Assembly (NCBI GenBank): GCA_947474675.1
Contig: CANJKA010000012.1
Span: 1-56,475, forward strand
From: Flavobacteriales bacterium
GTDB taxonomy: Bacteria; Bacteroidota; Bacteroidia; Flavobacteriales_D; Crocinitomicaceae
Direction: 5' to 3'
Length of the DNA stretch: 56,475 nt
The notes under the pieces were generated by a model, which made no database searches, was not told where the DNA came from, and saw only the letters and a program-made list of their open reading frames with translations. The translations under genes were made by a program, and so were the position numbers. Position 1 is the stretch's first letter. Every line of letters starts with the position of its first letter. Shown one piece after another: positions 44,240-53,498 of the stretch.

Positions 44240-46912
44240 TTATTTTACAATTGAAACTGTCCCTGTTGAAGCATCTTTATATTCACTATTAAATTCTATA
44301 ATAAAATAGTAAGATTCAATTGGTAAAAGTTCACCTTTATATTCTCCATTCCAAGACATTTTTTCATAACTTCCCTTAGAGGACTCAAACAATAATGATC
44401 CCCATCGATTGTATATTTTTACCGTATTCTCAGGAAAAGTTAGATCAATGTTTGCTAATTCCCATTTATCATTTACACCATCACCATCAGGAGTAAATGC
44501 TGTTGGAATAACTATGTCACAGTTGCTAATTGTTATTGTAATTTGTATTGGTGTACTTTCACAGCCATTTAATGTTTCTGTTGCATAATAATTACTAATT
44601 CCAACTGAACTACTTAGTGCTAGACTTGGTCCAGTACTTATAATTGTTTGTAACAAGGAATCTGAAAACCATGTAATTGTTCCTCCAACATTAGGTACCA
44701 CCGAAAGATCTGCAATAGTTTCAAAAGAACAATAATTTGAATTTCCACTAAAATTTGACAATGCATTTAAACTTAAACTTGATGTAACTGAATCATTACT
44801 AATTATATTACAAGTTCCAGTTGTAGTATAGCTGATATAATAAGTTGTATTATAAGTTCCATTTGAAATTGTACCATTTATAGAATTAATGATTGCATTA
44901 TCAGTAGGTGATGCAAAAAATGTAAAAACACCACCAACTGTACCTTCAACTAAAACTGTACCTCCTGAACAAGTAGGAGTTGTCGTTAAGCTTGCATTAT
45001 CTTGTATAAGAGCAGTTACAATACTATTGGAAGTCGATGGGCATGGACCACCTGTTGTATATGTTAAATTATAAGTAGTCCCTGAAGTTCCATTTGTAAT
45101 TTCACCAGAAGTTGAATTAAGTATCGCAGCATCTGAAGGTAAACTTGTAAATATAAATGTCCCTCCTAAATCACCTGTTATAAGAGCTATTCCTCCAGTG
45201 CAAGTTCCTGTCGTTGTAAATGTAGAATTTCCTTGTGCATTTGCCGTTACACTTCCGTTTGAAGACGAAGGACAAAGACCTGAAGTAGTGTAAGTTAAAT
45301 TATAAGTAGTTCCTGAAGTCCCGTTTGTAATTTCACCCGTATTGGTATTTAAAATCGCCCAATCAGCAGGTAAACTCGTAAATGTAAAGGTCCCTCCTAA
45401 ATCCCCAGTTATTTCAACTGTTCCACCCGTGCAAGTACCTGTAGTTGTAAATGTAGAATTTCCTTGTAAATTTGCCGTTACACTTCCGTTTGAAGACGAA
45501 GGACATGAACCTATTGTAGTGTAAGTTAAATTATAAGTAGTTCCTGAAATACCATTGCTAATTGTCCCTGAATTTGCATTAATAATTGCACCATCAGAAG
45601 GTGGACTAGTAAATGTAAATGTTCCACCCGTACTCCCTATAATTGTTGCTGTTCCCCCAGTACAAGTAGGAGAAGTTGTAAAACTTGGGTTTTCAGAAGG
45701 AATTACTGTAATAAAGACATCATCAAAAGCTGTACAACCAGTTGCTGATACAGTAGTAACAACAGTATATGTTGAAATTATTGAACTTGAAGTTAAGTTT
45801 GTCAAAGTCAATGAAGGATTTGAAATTGCAGTATTATTAAGTCCTGTAATCGAATTCCATAAATAAGAAAATCCACTAATTGGAGTAGTCCCTAACACGA
45901 TTGTACTTCCTGAACACAATGAAAAATCTGTCCCTGCATTTGCAACTGGAACTGGTGAGACTGTAATGTTTTGAGTGATAGTAGTTGTATCATTACAATA
46001 ATCCACAGCTTTAAATGAAATTGAAATTGATCCCAATTCACCAATTCCAGGAGTATAATTAGTTGCTATCGAATTTGCATCAGAAAATACACCGGAACCA
46101 CTTGTCGTCCAAATTACATCTTTATAATTTCCAGACATCACATTTCCTGAGAATGAAAAAACATTTGTTAAACAATCAGCATTTAAAATTGGATCAATAC
46201 TCACAGATAAAGGGATAAAAGGTGCTTGACAACCATTGTTAAAATACGATGGAGTTCCATTCCAACTGTAGGACACGGCTCCACCATCACCAGCCCCAGG
46301 AGTTCCGCCACTATTTAATAACAACGAACGATTGTAAACAATTGTATCAGCAAAACCAGTAACAGTATTTGTTAAAACCAAAGTACGGTTAGAAGAGGTT
46401 GCATTGTAATTCGCAAAATGTCCACCAGTATTTCCAGCACATTGAAGTACAACATATAAAGTATCCGTTAAATTTGCAAAATAGGAAGAAACAGCTGTAA
46501 AATCTGTACTTGTAACAATTAGCACTTTACCTCCTGCAGGAATAATCCCTGATGGTGGTTCTAATAATTTACCACAAGTTGTAGTGATAGCAGCATCTAA
46601 AACAGCAATATTCGAAGTTGCACCAGCGGTTCTACACCAACCTAAGAAACTATTACTAGGCCATTGACCAATCATAATAACACCTGTAGCTCCACCACCA
46701 TCAACTCTAATATTATTAATATCTAATGCAACTGGACCATTTCTAAAAGTCACCATTTCATTCTTACCTTCATTTCCGCCATCACAGCCATCAACAAGGA
46801 TTCCTTCGATTTCAAAACCTGTAGTGGGTATTTGAGAAAAAGTTGTTTGATTAATCAAAAGGAATTGAACGCATACAAGACCCAAACGCAAGCAAGATAA
46901 CTTATTTTTCAT
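44240..46912 (-). CDS. Large secreted repeat protein with T9SS type B (gliding-motility-associated) C-terminal domain
   Basis: The 890-residue protein has a signal peptide (LGLVCVQFLLINQTTFSQIP), then an N-terminal domain of about 200 residues resembling a lamin-tail-like fold (IEGILVDGCDGGNEGKNEMV). Middle regions include PKD/Ig-like segments (AGTDFSLCSGSTIVLGTT). Residues about 407-715 are four repeats of roughly 77 residues with TxxCxGGT, GGTFTFTSxP, GTTYNLTYTT and SNGSVTA. A last Ig-like unit leads into IPTAFTPDGDGVNDKWELAN, VKIYNRWGSLLFES and YYFIIEF, the CHU_C/type B sorting domain. It is expected to be displayed on or released from the cell surface, as an adhesin or matrix protein. Upstream promoter unclear. 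Confidence 0.9.
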   Translation of the reverse strand: MKNKLSCLRLGLVCVQFLLINQTTFSQIPTTGFEIEGILVDGCDGGNEGKNEMVTFRNGPVALDINNIRVDGGGATGVIMIGQWPSNSFLGWCRTAGATSNIAVLDAAITTTCGKLLEPPSGIIPAGGKVLIVTSTDFTAVSSYFANLTDTLYVVLQCAGNTGGHFANYNATSSNRTLVLTNTVTGFADTIVYNRSLLLNSGGTPGAGDGGAVSYSWNGTPSYFNNGCQAPFIPLSVSIDPILNADCLTNVFSFSGNVMSGNYKDVIWTTSGSGVFSDANSIATNYTPGIGELGSISISFKAVDYCNDTTTITQNITVSPVPVANAGTDFSLCSGSTIVLGTTPISGFSYLWNSITGLNNTAISNPSLTLTNLTSSSIISTYTVVTTVSATGCTAFDDVFITVIPSENPSFTTSPTCTGGTATIIGSTGGTFTFTSPPSDGAIINANSGTISNGISGTTYNLTYTTIGSCPSSSNGSVTANLQGNSTFTTTGTCTGGTVEITGDLGGTFTFTSLPADWAILNTNTGEITNGTSGTTYNLTYTTSGLCPSSSNGSVTANAQGNSTFTTTGTCTGGIALITGDLGGTFIFTSLPSDAAILNSTSGEITNGTSGTTYNLTYTTGGPCPSTSNSIVTALIQDNASLTTTPTCSGGTVLVEGTVGGVFTFFASPTDNAIINSINGTISNGTYNTTYYISYTTTGTCNIISNDSVTSSLSLNALSNFSGNSNYCSFETIADLSVVPNVGGTITWFSDSLLQTIISTGPSLALSSSVGISNYYATETLNGCESTPIQITITISNCDIVIPTAFTPDGDGVNDKWELANIDLTFPENTVKIYNRWGSLLFESSKGSYEKMSWNGEYKGELLPIESYYFIIEFNSEYKDASTGTVSIVK
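44765..45692 (-). repeat. Four tandem coding repeats of about 230 bp
   Basis: Within the T9SS protein gene, four consecutive units of about 77 codons are similar. The middle two are the closest at the DNA level: the string GTAGTTGTAAATGTAGAATT or a near copy, and CCGTTTGAAGACGAAGGAC, recur about 231 bases apart. This suggests recent duplication and possible recombinational length change. Confidence 0.75.
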
Positions 46913-47126
46913 AACTTTTAAAAAAAATGTTTTCTTGAAGCGGTTGCAAAGTATAAATGGAAGGCTCCAATACTTATAATAGGGTGATCACCTCATATTA
47001 TTACAATAAACAATTCATTATAATATGTTACAAACATAGACTAAATAAAATCACGTTTGATTAACCTAATGTTAAATTATTTTTAATTATTTACTTTTTT
47101 GTGAAAAAAAATAAAATTAATTGCAT

Positions 47127-47158
47127 AAAAAAAGGGCTAACAAAAAATGTTAGCCCTT
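47127..47158 (-). terminator. Terminator of typA
   Basis: AAGGGCTAACA and TGTTAGCCCTT form a perfect 11-bp stem around a five-base loop, followed on the minus strand by T7. It lies 23 bases after the typA stop. Confidence 0.9.
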
Positions 47159-47180
47159 CAACTATTTTGATAAAGGAAAA

Positions 47181-48977
47181 TTATTTTCCTGATCTTTTTC
47201 TGTCAGATTCTTTCAAGAATATTTTACGGATACGTAAATTCTCTGGTGTTACTTCCACGTACTCATCACCTTGAATATATTCTAAACACTCTTCTAAACT
47301 GAATTTGATTGGTGGAATTAATTTCACTTTATCATCAGCTCCTGAAGAACGCATGTTAGACATTTTTTTCGTTTTAGTAACATTTACAACCATGTCACCT
47401 GCACGAGAATTTTCTCCAATTACTTGACCTTCATAGATACTTTCATTCGGTGAAACGAAGAATTTACCTCTTTCTTGTAAGTTATTGATTGAGAAAGGAA
47501 TTGAAGTTCCTTGTTCCATTGAAATTAAAGAACCATTTTGACGTCCTGCGATTTCACCTTTGTACGGTTGGTACTCAAGGTAACGGTGACTCATAATTGC
47601 TTCACCTGCAGTTTGTGTTAATAAATAGTTTCTTAATCCGATAATACCTCTTGAAGGAATTTGGAATTGAATCGTCATACGAGTTCCTTTTGGCTCCATA
47701 TTCGTCATCTCTCCTTTTCTCATAGAAACTGCTTCGATAGCTGTTCCACTGAATTCTTCTGGTAAATCGATTGTCAATTCTTCGATTGGCTCACATTTTT
47801 TACCGTCAATTTCTTTTAAGATAACTTGTGGCTGACCAACTTGTAATTCATACCCTTCACGACGCATTGTTTCTATCAAAACTGATAAATGCAATACACC
47901 ACGTCCAGCTACTAACCATTTATCCGCTTTATCTGTCGCAGAAACTCTCATTGCTAAGTTTTTCTCTAACTCTTTGGTTAAACGATCTTGAATGTGACGA
48001 GAAGTTACTTTTTTACCTTCTTTACCAAAGAATGGTGAATCATTGATAGAAAACAACATGTTCATTGTTGGCTCATCAATCGTAATTGAGTCTAAAGGCT
48101 CAGGATTTTCTGCATCACAGATAACATCACCAATTTCAAAACCTTCGATCCCTGTTAATGCACAAATATCTCCAGCCTGAACTTCAGTTACTTTTATTTT
48201 TTCAATTCCTTCGAAAACAAACATCTCTTTGATCTTATGTTTTTCTTGAGAACCATCTCTTTTACCTAAGATAATATTTTGACCTTCTTTCAACGTTCCT
48301 CTATGTAAACGTCCGATAGCGATTCTTCCAACAAATGTAGAGAAATCTAAAGATGTAATCAACATTTGAGTATTTCCTTCCTCAATAACTTTTGGTGGAA
48401 AATATTCTAAGATTCTATCCAATAAAGGAGCAATAGTCGTTGTTGGTTGTTTCCAATCTTCTGACATCCAACCGTTTTTAGCTGAACCATAAATTGTAGC
48501 AAAATCTAATTGATTATCATTTGCATCTAATTCGAACATTAAGTCAAAAACTTTTTCATGAACTTCTTCAGGAGTACAGTTTTCTTTATCCACTTTATTG
48601 ATTACCAATAATGGTTTCAAACCTAAAGCTAACGCTTTACCTAAAACGAAACGAGTTTGAGGCATTGGCCCTTCAAAAGCATCCACTAACAAACAAACTC
48701 CGTCAGCCATGTTTAATACACGCTCAACCTCACCACCGAAATCGGCGTGACCTGGAGTATCAATAATGTTGATTTTTGTTCCTTTATATAAAACTGATAC
48801 GTTTTTAGAAACGATCGTGATTCCTCTTTCACGTTCTAAATCGTTGTTATCCATGAATAATTCCCCTTTCGGCTTTTCATGTTTTTTTGCGTCAGTTCCT
48901 GACTCAATCATTCTATCAACTAATGTTGTTTTACCATGATCGACATGGGCAATAATTGCAATGTTTCTAATTTCCAT
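47181..48977 (-). CDS. typA: Translational GTPase TypA/BipA
   Basis: TypA is a ribosome-binding GTPase related to EF-G that helps 50S assembly and stress adaptation. The 598-residue protein has G1 IIAHVDHGKTTLVDRM, the switch I region RERGITIVSKNVSV, G3 DTPGHADFGGEVERV, G4 INKVDKEN, and a C-terminal TypA-specific domain (SMEQGTSIPFSINNLQERGK). The start is ATG 48977 (MEIRNIAIIAHVDHG). It lies 20 bases after the DEAD-box helicase stop on the same strand and probably shares a transcript, though no gene-specific promoter is seen. A strong terminator follows. Confidence 0.97.
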   Translation of the reverse strand: MEIRNIAIIAHVDHGKTTLVDRMIESGTDAKKHEKPKGELFMDNNDLERERGITIVSKNVSVLYKGTKINIIDTPGHADFGGEVERVLNMADGVCLLVDAFEGPMPQTRFVLGKALALGLKPLLVINKVDKENCTPEEVHEKVFDLMFELDANDNQLDFATIYGSAKNGWMSEDWKQPTTTIAPLLDRILEYFPPKVIEEGNTQMLITSLDFSTFVGRIAIGRLHRGTLKEGQNIILGKRDGSQEKHKIKEMFVFEGIEKIKVTEVQAGDICALTGIEGFEIGDVICDAENPEPLDSITIDEPTMNMLFSINDSPFFGKEGKKVTSRHIQDRLTKELEKNLAMRVSATDKADKWLVAGRGVLHLSVLIETMRREGYELQVGQPQVILKEIDGKKCEPIEELTIDLPEEFSGTAIEAVSMRKGEMTNMEPKGTRMTIQFQIPSRGIIGLRNYLLTQTAGEAIMSHRYLEYQPYKGEIAGRQNGSLISMEQGTSIPFSINNLQERGKFFVSPNESIYEGQVIGENSRAGDMVVNVTKTKKMSNMRSSGADDKVKLIPPIKFSLEECLEYIQGDEYVEVTPENLRIRKIFLKESDRKRSGK

Positions 48978-48996
48978 CTTCTATATATACTATAAC

Positions 48997-51054
48997 TTAA
49001 AAACTACTTTTTCCTTTGTTGAATGGTTTACCAAAACCACCTCTGCTTCCACCAGAACTTCTCTCGCTTCCACTTCTGTCGCTTCTGTCATTTCCACCAC
49101 CAAAGCTACTGCTTCTTTCGCTTCCACCTCTAAAACCTCCATCACGAGATGCTCCGCTGTTTCCACCGTCTCTACCTCTTCCACCACCAAAACTACTGCT
49201 TCCGTGACTATCACGACTTCTTGGTCCGCCAAAGCTTTTTTCACCTTCTTCACGTCTTTGACCTCCGCCAAATCCACCTTCACGACGTTCTCCACCGAAA
49301 CTACCTTCGCGACGTTGTCCACCAAAACCTCCTTCACGACGTTGACCGCCACCAGAACCTTGACTTCTTCCACCTCTGTCACCACCTCTAGATCCACCAC
49401 CTGATTTATCCTTCGTGATTTCAATATTTACAGTGATACCTTCGTATTCTGAACCGTTAACTTTACTTAAAATGCTATCCGTTTCACCTTGATCTGCTTC
49501 AAAGAATGAGAATGCTGGCATAATATCAATTCTTCCGATACTATCAGATTTCAATCCTGTATTGTCACAGATTAAACGCAATAAACCACCAGGATTTAAT
49601 CCATCACGCTGTCCAACACTTACAAAGAAACGTTGTTTTCCAGATTCAGCTCCACTTTCACCTCTGTCTCTACGACGCGGACGATCATCATCACTTCTTT
49701 CTCTATCTCTTCTGTCATCTCTATCATCTCTTCCTGAAGAATTTAAATCTCCAGCTTTGCTGTAATAATCAATAAAACGATTAAATTCAGCAGAAACGAA
49801 TTTCTTAACAACTTCTTCTTTTGAAAGTTCTTCAAATTCAGCCATAATCTGAGGCATGAATTTTTCAATTTCTTTCTCCTTAACTTCCGTTTTGATTACA
49901 CCTTGAATCAATTTCGTTAATTGAATCGCACAAATATCTTCCGGTTTTGGAAGAACACCTGCTTCAAAAGTTACACGAATTTGTTTTTCAATTGTACGGA
50001 TTTTAAAGTTCTCACGTGTGTTAATTAAAACAATCGATTGACCTTTTTTACCAGCTCTTGCAGTTCTACCACTTCTGTGTGTGTAGTTCTCAATATCATC
50101 TGGTAAATTGTAGTTAAGTACATGTGTAATATTATCGATATCCAATCCACGAGCAGCAACATCTGTTGCAACTAAGATTTGAATGTCTTTTTTACGGAAA
50201 CGATCCATAACTCTATCACGTTGTACTTGAGATAAATCTCCGTGAAGAGGTTCTGCACTGTATCCTTCTTTTCCTAATTTATCAGCTACTGAAGCAGTTT
50301 CGATACGTGTACGACAGAAAATCAATCCATAAATATCTGGATTAAAATCAATCACACGTTTTAATGCTGCATAACGGTCTCTTTCTTTTACTGAGTAGTA
50401 GATATGCTCAATGTTTTCGTTACTTTGGTTCTTGTGACCAATTGAAACTTCCAACGGATTGTTCATGTAAGTTTTAGCGATACGCTCTACTTCTTTCGGC
50501 ATTGTAGCTGAAAACAACCAAACGTTACGTTCTTTTGGAGTAGATTCCAATATCAAATCGATATCTTCTTTGAACCCCATGTTCAACATTTCATCTGCTT
50601 CGTCAAGCACTACATACTTCACTTCTTCTAAAGAAAGTGATCTACGTTTAATCAAATCCACCAAACGACCTGGTGTGGCAACGACAATCGATACTCCTTT
50701 ATTGATTTGAGTAATTTGTCTGCGGATATCCGCTCCACCATATACTGCAACCACGTTTACATCACGGTATTTTGCATATGTTTCTAAATCCCTTGTGATT
50801 TGTAAACACAATTCACGTGTTGGACACACAACCAATCCTTGAGGATATCTGGTCTTTTCATCCACTTTGTTCACTAATGGTAAACCGAACGCTGCGGTCT
50901 TACCTGTTCCTGTTTGGGCCAAACCAACTAAATCGCTATCACTTCCCAATAAATGCGGAATAGCTTCAAGTTGGATCGGAGTAGGTGCTTCAAACCCCAT
51001 TTCTGTTAACGACTTCAGCACCTCACTCTTCAACCCTAGTTCCTTAAATGTCAT
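48997..51054 (-). CDS. deaD: DEAD-box RNA helicase with DbpA-type RNA-binding domain and RGG-rich tail (DeaD/CsdA-like)
   Basis: The helicase core shows Q-motif region GFEAPTPIQLEAIP, motif I LAQTGTGKTAAFGLP, motif II VLDEADEMLNMGF, motif III SAT, and motif VI THRSGRTARAGKKG. Residues after about 455 carry an Arg/Asp-rich linker (RDDRDDRRDRERSDDDRPRR), a DbpA-like RNA-binding domain (RFFVSVGQRDGLNPGGLLRL) and then a tail of about 115 residues of Gly, Arg, Ser and Phe with RREGGFGG-type repeats. This layout fits DeaD/CsdA-like helicases of ribosome assembly and cold adaptation. I use ATG 51054 (MTFKELGLKSEVLKS, 685 residues); the frame is open to 51099, but a -7 promoter lies inside the extra part. 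It is followed by typA after 20 bases. Confidence 0.94.
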   Translation of the reverse strand: MTFKELGLKSEVLKSLTEMGFEAPTPIQLEAIPHLLGSDSDLVGLAQTGTGKTAAFGLPLVNKVDEKTRYPQGLVVCPTRELCLQITRDLETYAKYRDVNVVAVYGGADIRRQITQINKGVSIVVATPGRLVDLIKRRSLSLEEVKYVVLDEADEMLNMGFKEDIDLILESTPKERNVWLFSATMPKEVERIAKTYMNNPLEVSIGHKNQSNENIEHIYYSVKERDRYAALKRVIDFNPDIYGLIFCRTRIETASVADKLGKEGYSAEPLHGDLSQVQRDRVMDRFRKKDIQILVATDVAARGLDIDNITHVLNYNLPDDIENYTHRSGRTARAGKKGQSIVLINTRENFKIRTIEKQIRVTFEAGVLPKPEDICAIQLTKLIQGVIKTEVKEKEIEKFMPQIMAEFEELSKEEVVKKFVSAEFNRFIDYYSKAGDLNSSGRDDRDDRRDRERSDDDRPRRRDRGESGAESGKQRFFVSVGQRDGLNPGGLLRLICDNTGLKSDSIGRIDIMPAFSFFEADQGETDSILSKVNGSEYEGITVNIEITKDKSGGGSRGGDRGGRSQGSGGGQRREGGFGGQRREGSFGGERREGGFGGGQRREEGEKSFGGPRSRDSHGSSSFGGGRGRDGGNSGASRDGGFRGGSERSSSFGGGNDRSDRSGSERSSGGSRGGFGKPFNKGKSSF

Positions 51055-51075
51055 ATTTTTACTTAAAATTGAGTG

Positions 51076-51083
51076 CAAAGATA
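51076..51083 (-). promoter_or_regulatory. -7 promoter element for deaD-typA
   Basis: The minus strand reads TATCTTTG, a perfect TAnnTTTG, 21 bases before the ATG at 51054. It places the longer frame upstream of the transcription start. Confidence 0.65.
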
Positions 51084-51099
51084 CGTCTAAAAAATTCAT

Positions 51100-51649
51100 A
51101 TAAAAAAACTTATTAACATAAATAGCGAAAAAAGTGATCTAATCGTCTGATTTTATTGGTTATTCATAGTGTTAATTAATTGATTTGTATGGGAATTACT
51201 TCTATTAGTCTAATTTGTAAATATTTGTTTTTCAGTGAGTAATAGTTGTTTGATAGACTTCTACTATTTGAGTTATTAACAATTAATAAGCCTTGTTTTA
51301 TTAATCTTGAATTAAAGATTTAATGTTTTCTTAACATTCAGAAGTATTTATCCTTTCATTAATTTAAATCAATTCATGAAAATAACTTTAAATGAAAATT
51401 CTTTCTCAAATAAATCCGAAATGATTCTTTAACCTACCTAAACTATATTCCTGTTAATCTTAATAGAATAAAAAACAGTGTAACTTTTAGCTTTTTCATA
51501 GTTATGAATTATAGTTAATCATTTCAAAAATAGAATTGAAACTTCGACAAAAGTTTATTATTCTCTCAAGTAAAGACTTTTGGGTTCAGAATGATCTATT
51601 TGAATGATTTTGATGTTTAATTTTAAAAGATTGAAGTAATATAAATTGT
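51100..51649. other. AT-rich divergent intergenic region, no gene seen
   Basis: These 550 bases separate the divergent deaD and aminopeptidase genes. I see no coding frame, tRNA or strong hairpin. The long AT-rich spacer may contain control sites for the cold-shock-type helicase gene, but none can be named. Confidence 0.45.
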
Positions 51650-51657
51650 TACTTTTG
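51650..51657 (+). promoter_or_regulatory. -7 promoter element for the M1-type lipoprotein
   Basis: TACTTTTG matches TAnnTTTG; a TTG at 51631-51633 lies 16 bases upstream as a possible -33 element. The ATG is 16 bases downstream. Confidence 0.6.
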
Positions 51658-51673
51658 ATTAAGAATAGCCCAT

Positions 51674-53368
51674 ATGAATAAAAAAATAATTTTCCTTTTG
51701 ATCGTTTCAATCACGATTTTACAAGCTTGTAAGTTTAGATCTTTATTAAAATATTATCATCCCGATAAAACAACGCATCTTCCTAATTTTAATAAATGGG
51801 ATAATTTTGTTGGAAGCAATACAAATCCTATACGAGCCTGCTATGATGTCACTTGTTATGATTGGTCAGTTGCTGTTTATCCTGAATCAGAAAAGATTCG
51901 ATCAACAATGAAAATCTATTTCAAAATGGAGTTTGATCAAGATACAATACTCCTTGACTTTCAATCCAATTTTAAAATCGATGAAATAAAAAGTGCATCT
52001 TCAATTAAAAAATTCAAACGTAAAAAGAATTCATTGTTTATCATATTTGAAAAAGAACTTCATAAAGGTGAAAAAGGAATGGTTGAAATTACTTATCATG
52101 GCACACCTGTTAAACTTATAGGGAACACAACCTTGACTTGGCAAAAAGACAGTTTAAATTTTCCTTGGATTTGTACTTCAACAGAAGGCTTAGGTCCTCA
52201 TCAATTAATTCCGTGTAAAAACTTATTGTATGATGAATCGGATAGTTGTTTCATCCGAGTTAATGTACCAAAAGGATTAATGGCTGTAGCAAATGGGAAA
52301 TTAGATTCAATAACAGAATCGAATAATCGTATTACTTATAATTGGTCGGTGAAGAATCCAATTAATATTTACAATATTTCTTTCAATGTAGGAAAATATG
52401 TCAAACTTGAAAAGGCATATAAGGACATTAATAACGTTGATCGTAAAATTGAAATTTATGCATTGGACTACAATAAAGAAAAAGCAGACAAATACTACGA
52501 TCAAGCTCCAATCATAATGGCCGCTTTAGAAAAATTATATGGGATTTATCCTTGGTGGAGCGACGGTTGTAAATTCATCGAATCTTGCTTGAAAGATGGA
52601 GATTGCATGGAGCATCAATCTGCAATTTCAATGGCTGAAAATTATAGACTTGATTTTAAAAAATTTAGTATCACTCTTGTTCATGAACTTGCACATGAAT
52701 GGTGGGGAAATAATATAACTGGATTCGATTATGCAGATATTTGGTTACACGAAGGTTTTGCTACTTACTCAGAAGCTTTATTCATTGAAGAAAATTCAGG
52801 TAAAAATGAAATGGATTTTATATTATACTATAAACTAAGAAACGTTGTTAATAAAAGACCTATTTTAAAAACGAGAAATGTTGCTTATAAACCATGGATT
52901 CAGTCTTCAGATGCAGATATTTATGACAAAGCAGGATGGTTTATTCACACTTTAAGAATTGCAATCAATGATGATACATTATTTTTTGATATTTTAAAAA
53001 CTGCTCAACAAAAATTCAGTAAAAGTAATATCACAACAGATCAATTTTTAGCATTTATAAATGAAAAAACATCTAGAGATTTCACTCCTTATTTTGATAT
53101 TTACTTAAAAAATTCAGTTCCCCCTATTTTAGAATATAGAATAAGTAATGTAGATACTGATTCAACTATACTCGAATATAAATGGAGAGATAATCTTCCG
53201 AAAGGAGGTGAAATTCCTTTAATCATGATGAGTAATAATATATACTATACTTTAAAACCTACTACTGAATATCAAGTAATTAAATTTTCAAAAAATGATA
53301 AATACTATTTTGAAATGACTAAATCTGGTTATTATTATTTAAAAGATATCACCGAAAGAAAAAAATGA
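51674..53368 (+). CDS. M1-family (gluzincin) aminopeptidase, lipoprotein
   Basis: The 564-residue protein begins with a lipoprotein signal (IIFLLIVSITILQACKFRSL, modified Cys about residue 19). The M1 N-terminal beta domain follows (about 45-270). The catalytic domain has GDCMEHQSAISM, equivalent to the exopeptidase GAMEN/GGMEH motif, then LVHELAHEWWGNNITG with the zinc-binding HExxH, and WLHEGFATYSEALF with the third zinc ligand Glu, 18 residues later. It stops without the long C-terminal helical domain of PepN, as usual in short Bacteroidota forms. It is anchored in the outer membrane or periplasm and trims peptides. Its own promoter lies at 51650-51657. Confidence 0.92.
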   Translation: MNKKIIFLLIVSITILQACKFRSLLKYYHPDKTTHLPNFNKWDNFVGSNTNPIRACYDVTCYDWSVAVYPESEKIRSTMKIYFKMEFDQDTILLDFQSNFKIDEIKSASSIKKFKRKKNSLFIIFEKELHKGEKGMVEITYHGTPVKLIGNTTLTWQKDSLNFPWICTSTEGLGPHQLIPCKNLLYDESDSCFIRVNVPKGLMAVANGKLDSITESNNRITYNWSVKNPINIYNISFNVGKYVKLEKAYKDINNVDRKIEIYALDYNKEKADKYYDQAPIIMAALEKLYGIYPWWSDGCKFIESCLKDGDCMEHQSAISMAENYRLDFKKFSITLVHELAHEWWGNNITGFDYADIWLHEGFATYSEALFIEENSGKNEMDFILYYKLRNVVNKRPILKTRNVAYKPWIQSSDADIYDKAGWFIHTLRIAINDDTLFFDILKTAQQKFSKSNITTDQFLAFINEKTSRDFTPYFDIYLKNSVPPILEYRISNVDTDSTILEYKWRDNLPKGGEIPLIMMSNNIYYTLKPTTEYQVIKFSKNDKYYFEMTKSGYYYLKDITERKK

Positions 53369-53461
53369 TCTTAACTCCTGAAATTTTAATAGGCATGGTT
53401 ATTGACAACGAGGGTGTGTATAAACTATTGAAATTATAATCTATCGTTTATTGTTTAGTAC

Positions 53462-53469
53462 TAACTTTG
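53462..53469 (+). promoter_or_regulatory. -7 promoter element for the GH3 gene
   Basis: TAACTTTG is a perfect TAnnTTTG, with a leader of about 25 nucleotides to the ATG at 53499. No well-spaced TTG was found. Confidence 0.5.
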
Positions 53470-53498
53470 TGAATTACACAACATAATTAAATATAAAA

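Noticed and set aside
44765..45692. Tandem repeat as a possible CRISPR or satellite
   Set aside because: The units are about 231 bp, in frame and coding; they are protein repeats.
44889..45866. Three plus-strand frames inside the T9SS repeat protein
   Set aside because: They are periodic shadows of the coding repeats; their Val/Pro-rich products have the same spacing as the sense repeats.
48961..49424. Four long frames on both strands over the 3' end of deaD
   Set aside because: They arise from the repetitive Gly/Arg/Ser codons of the RGG tail; their products are low-complexity Ser/Thr, Val/Glu or Leu/Pro strings.
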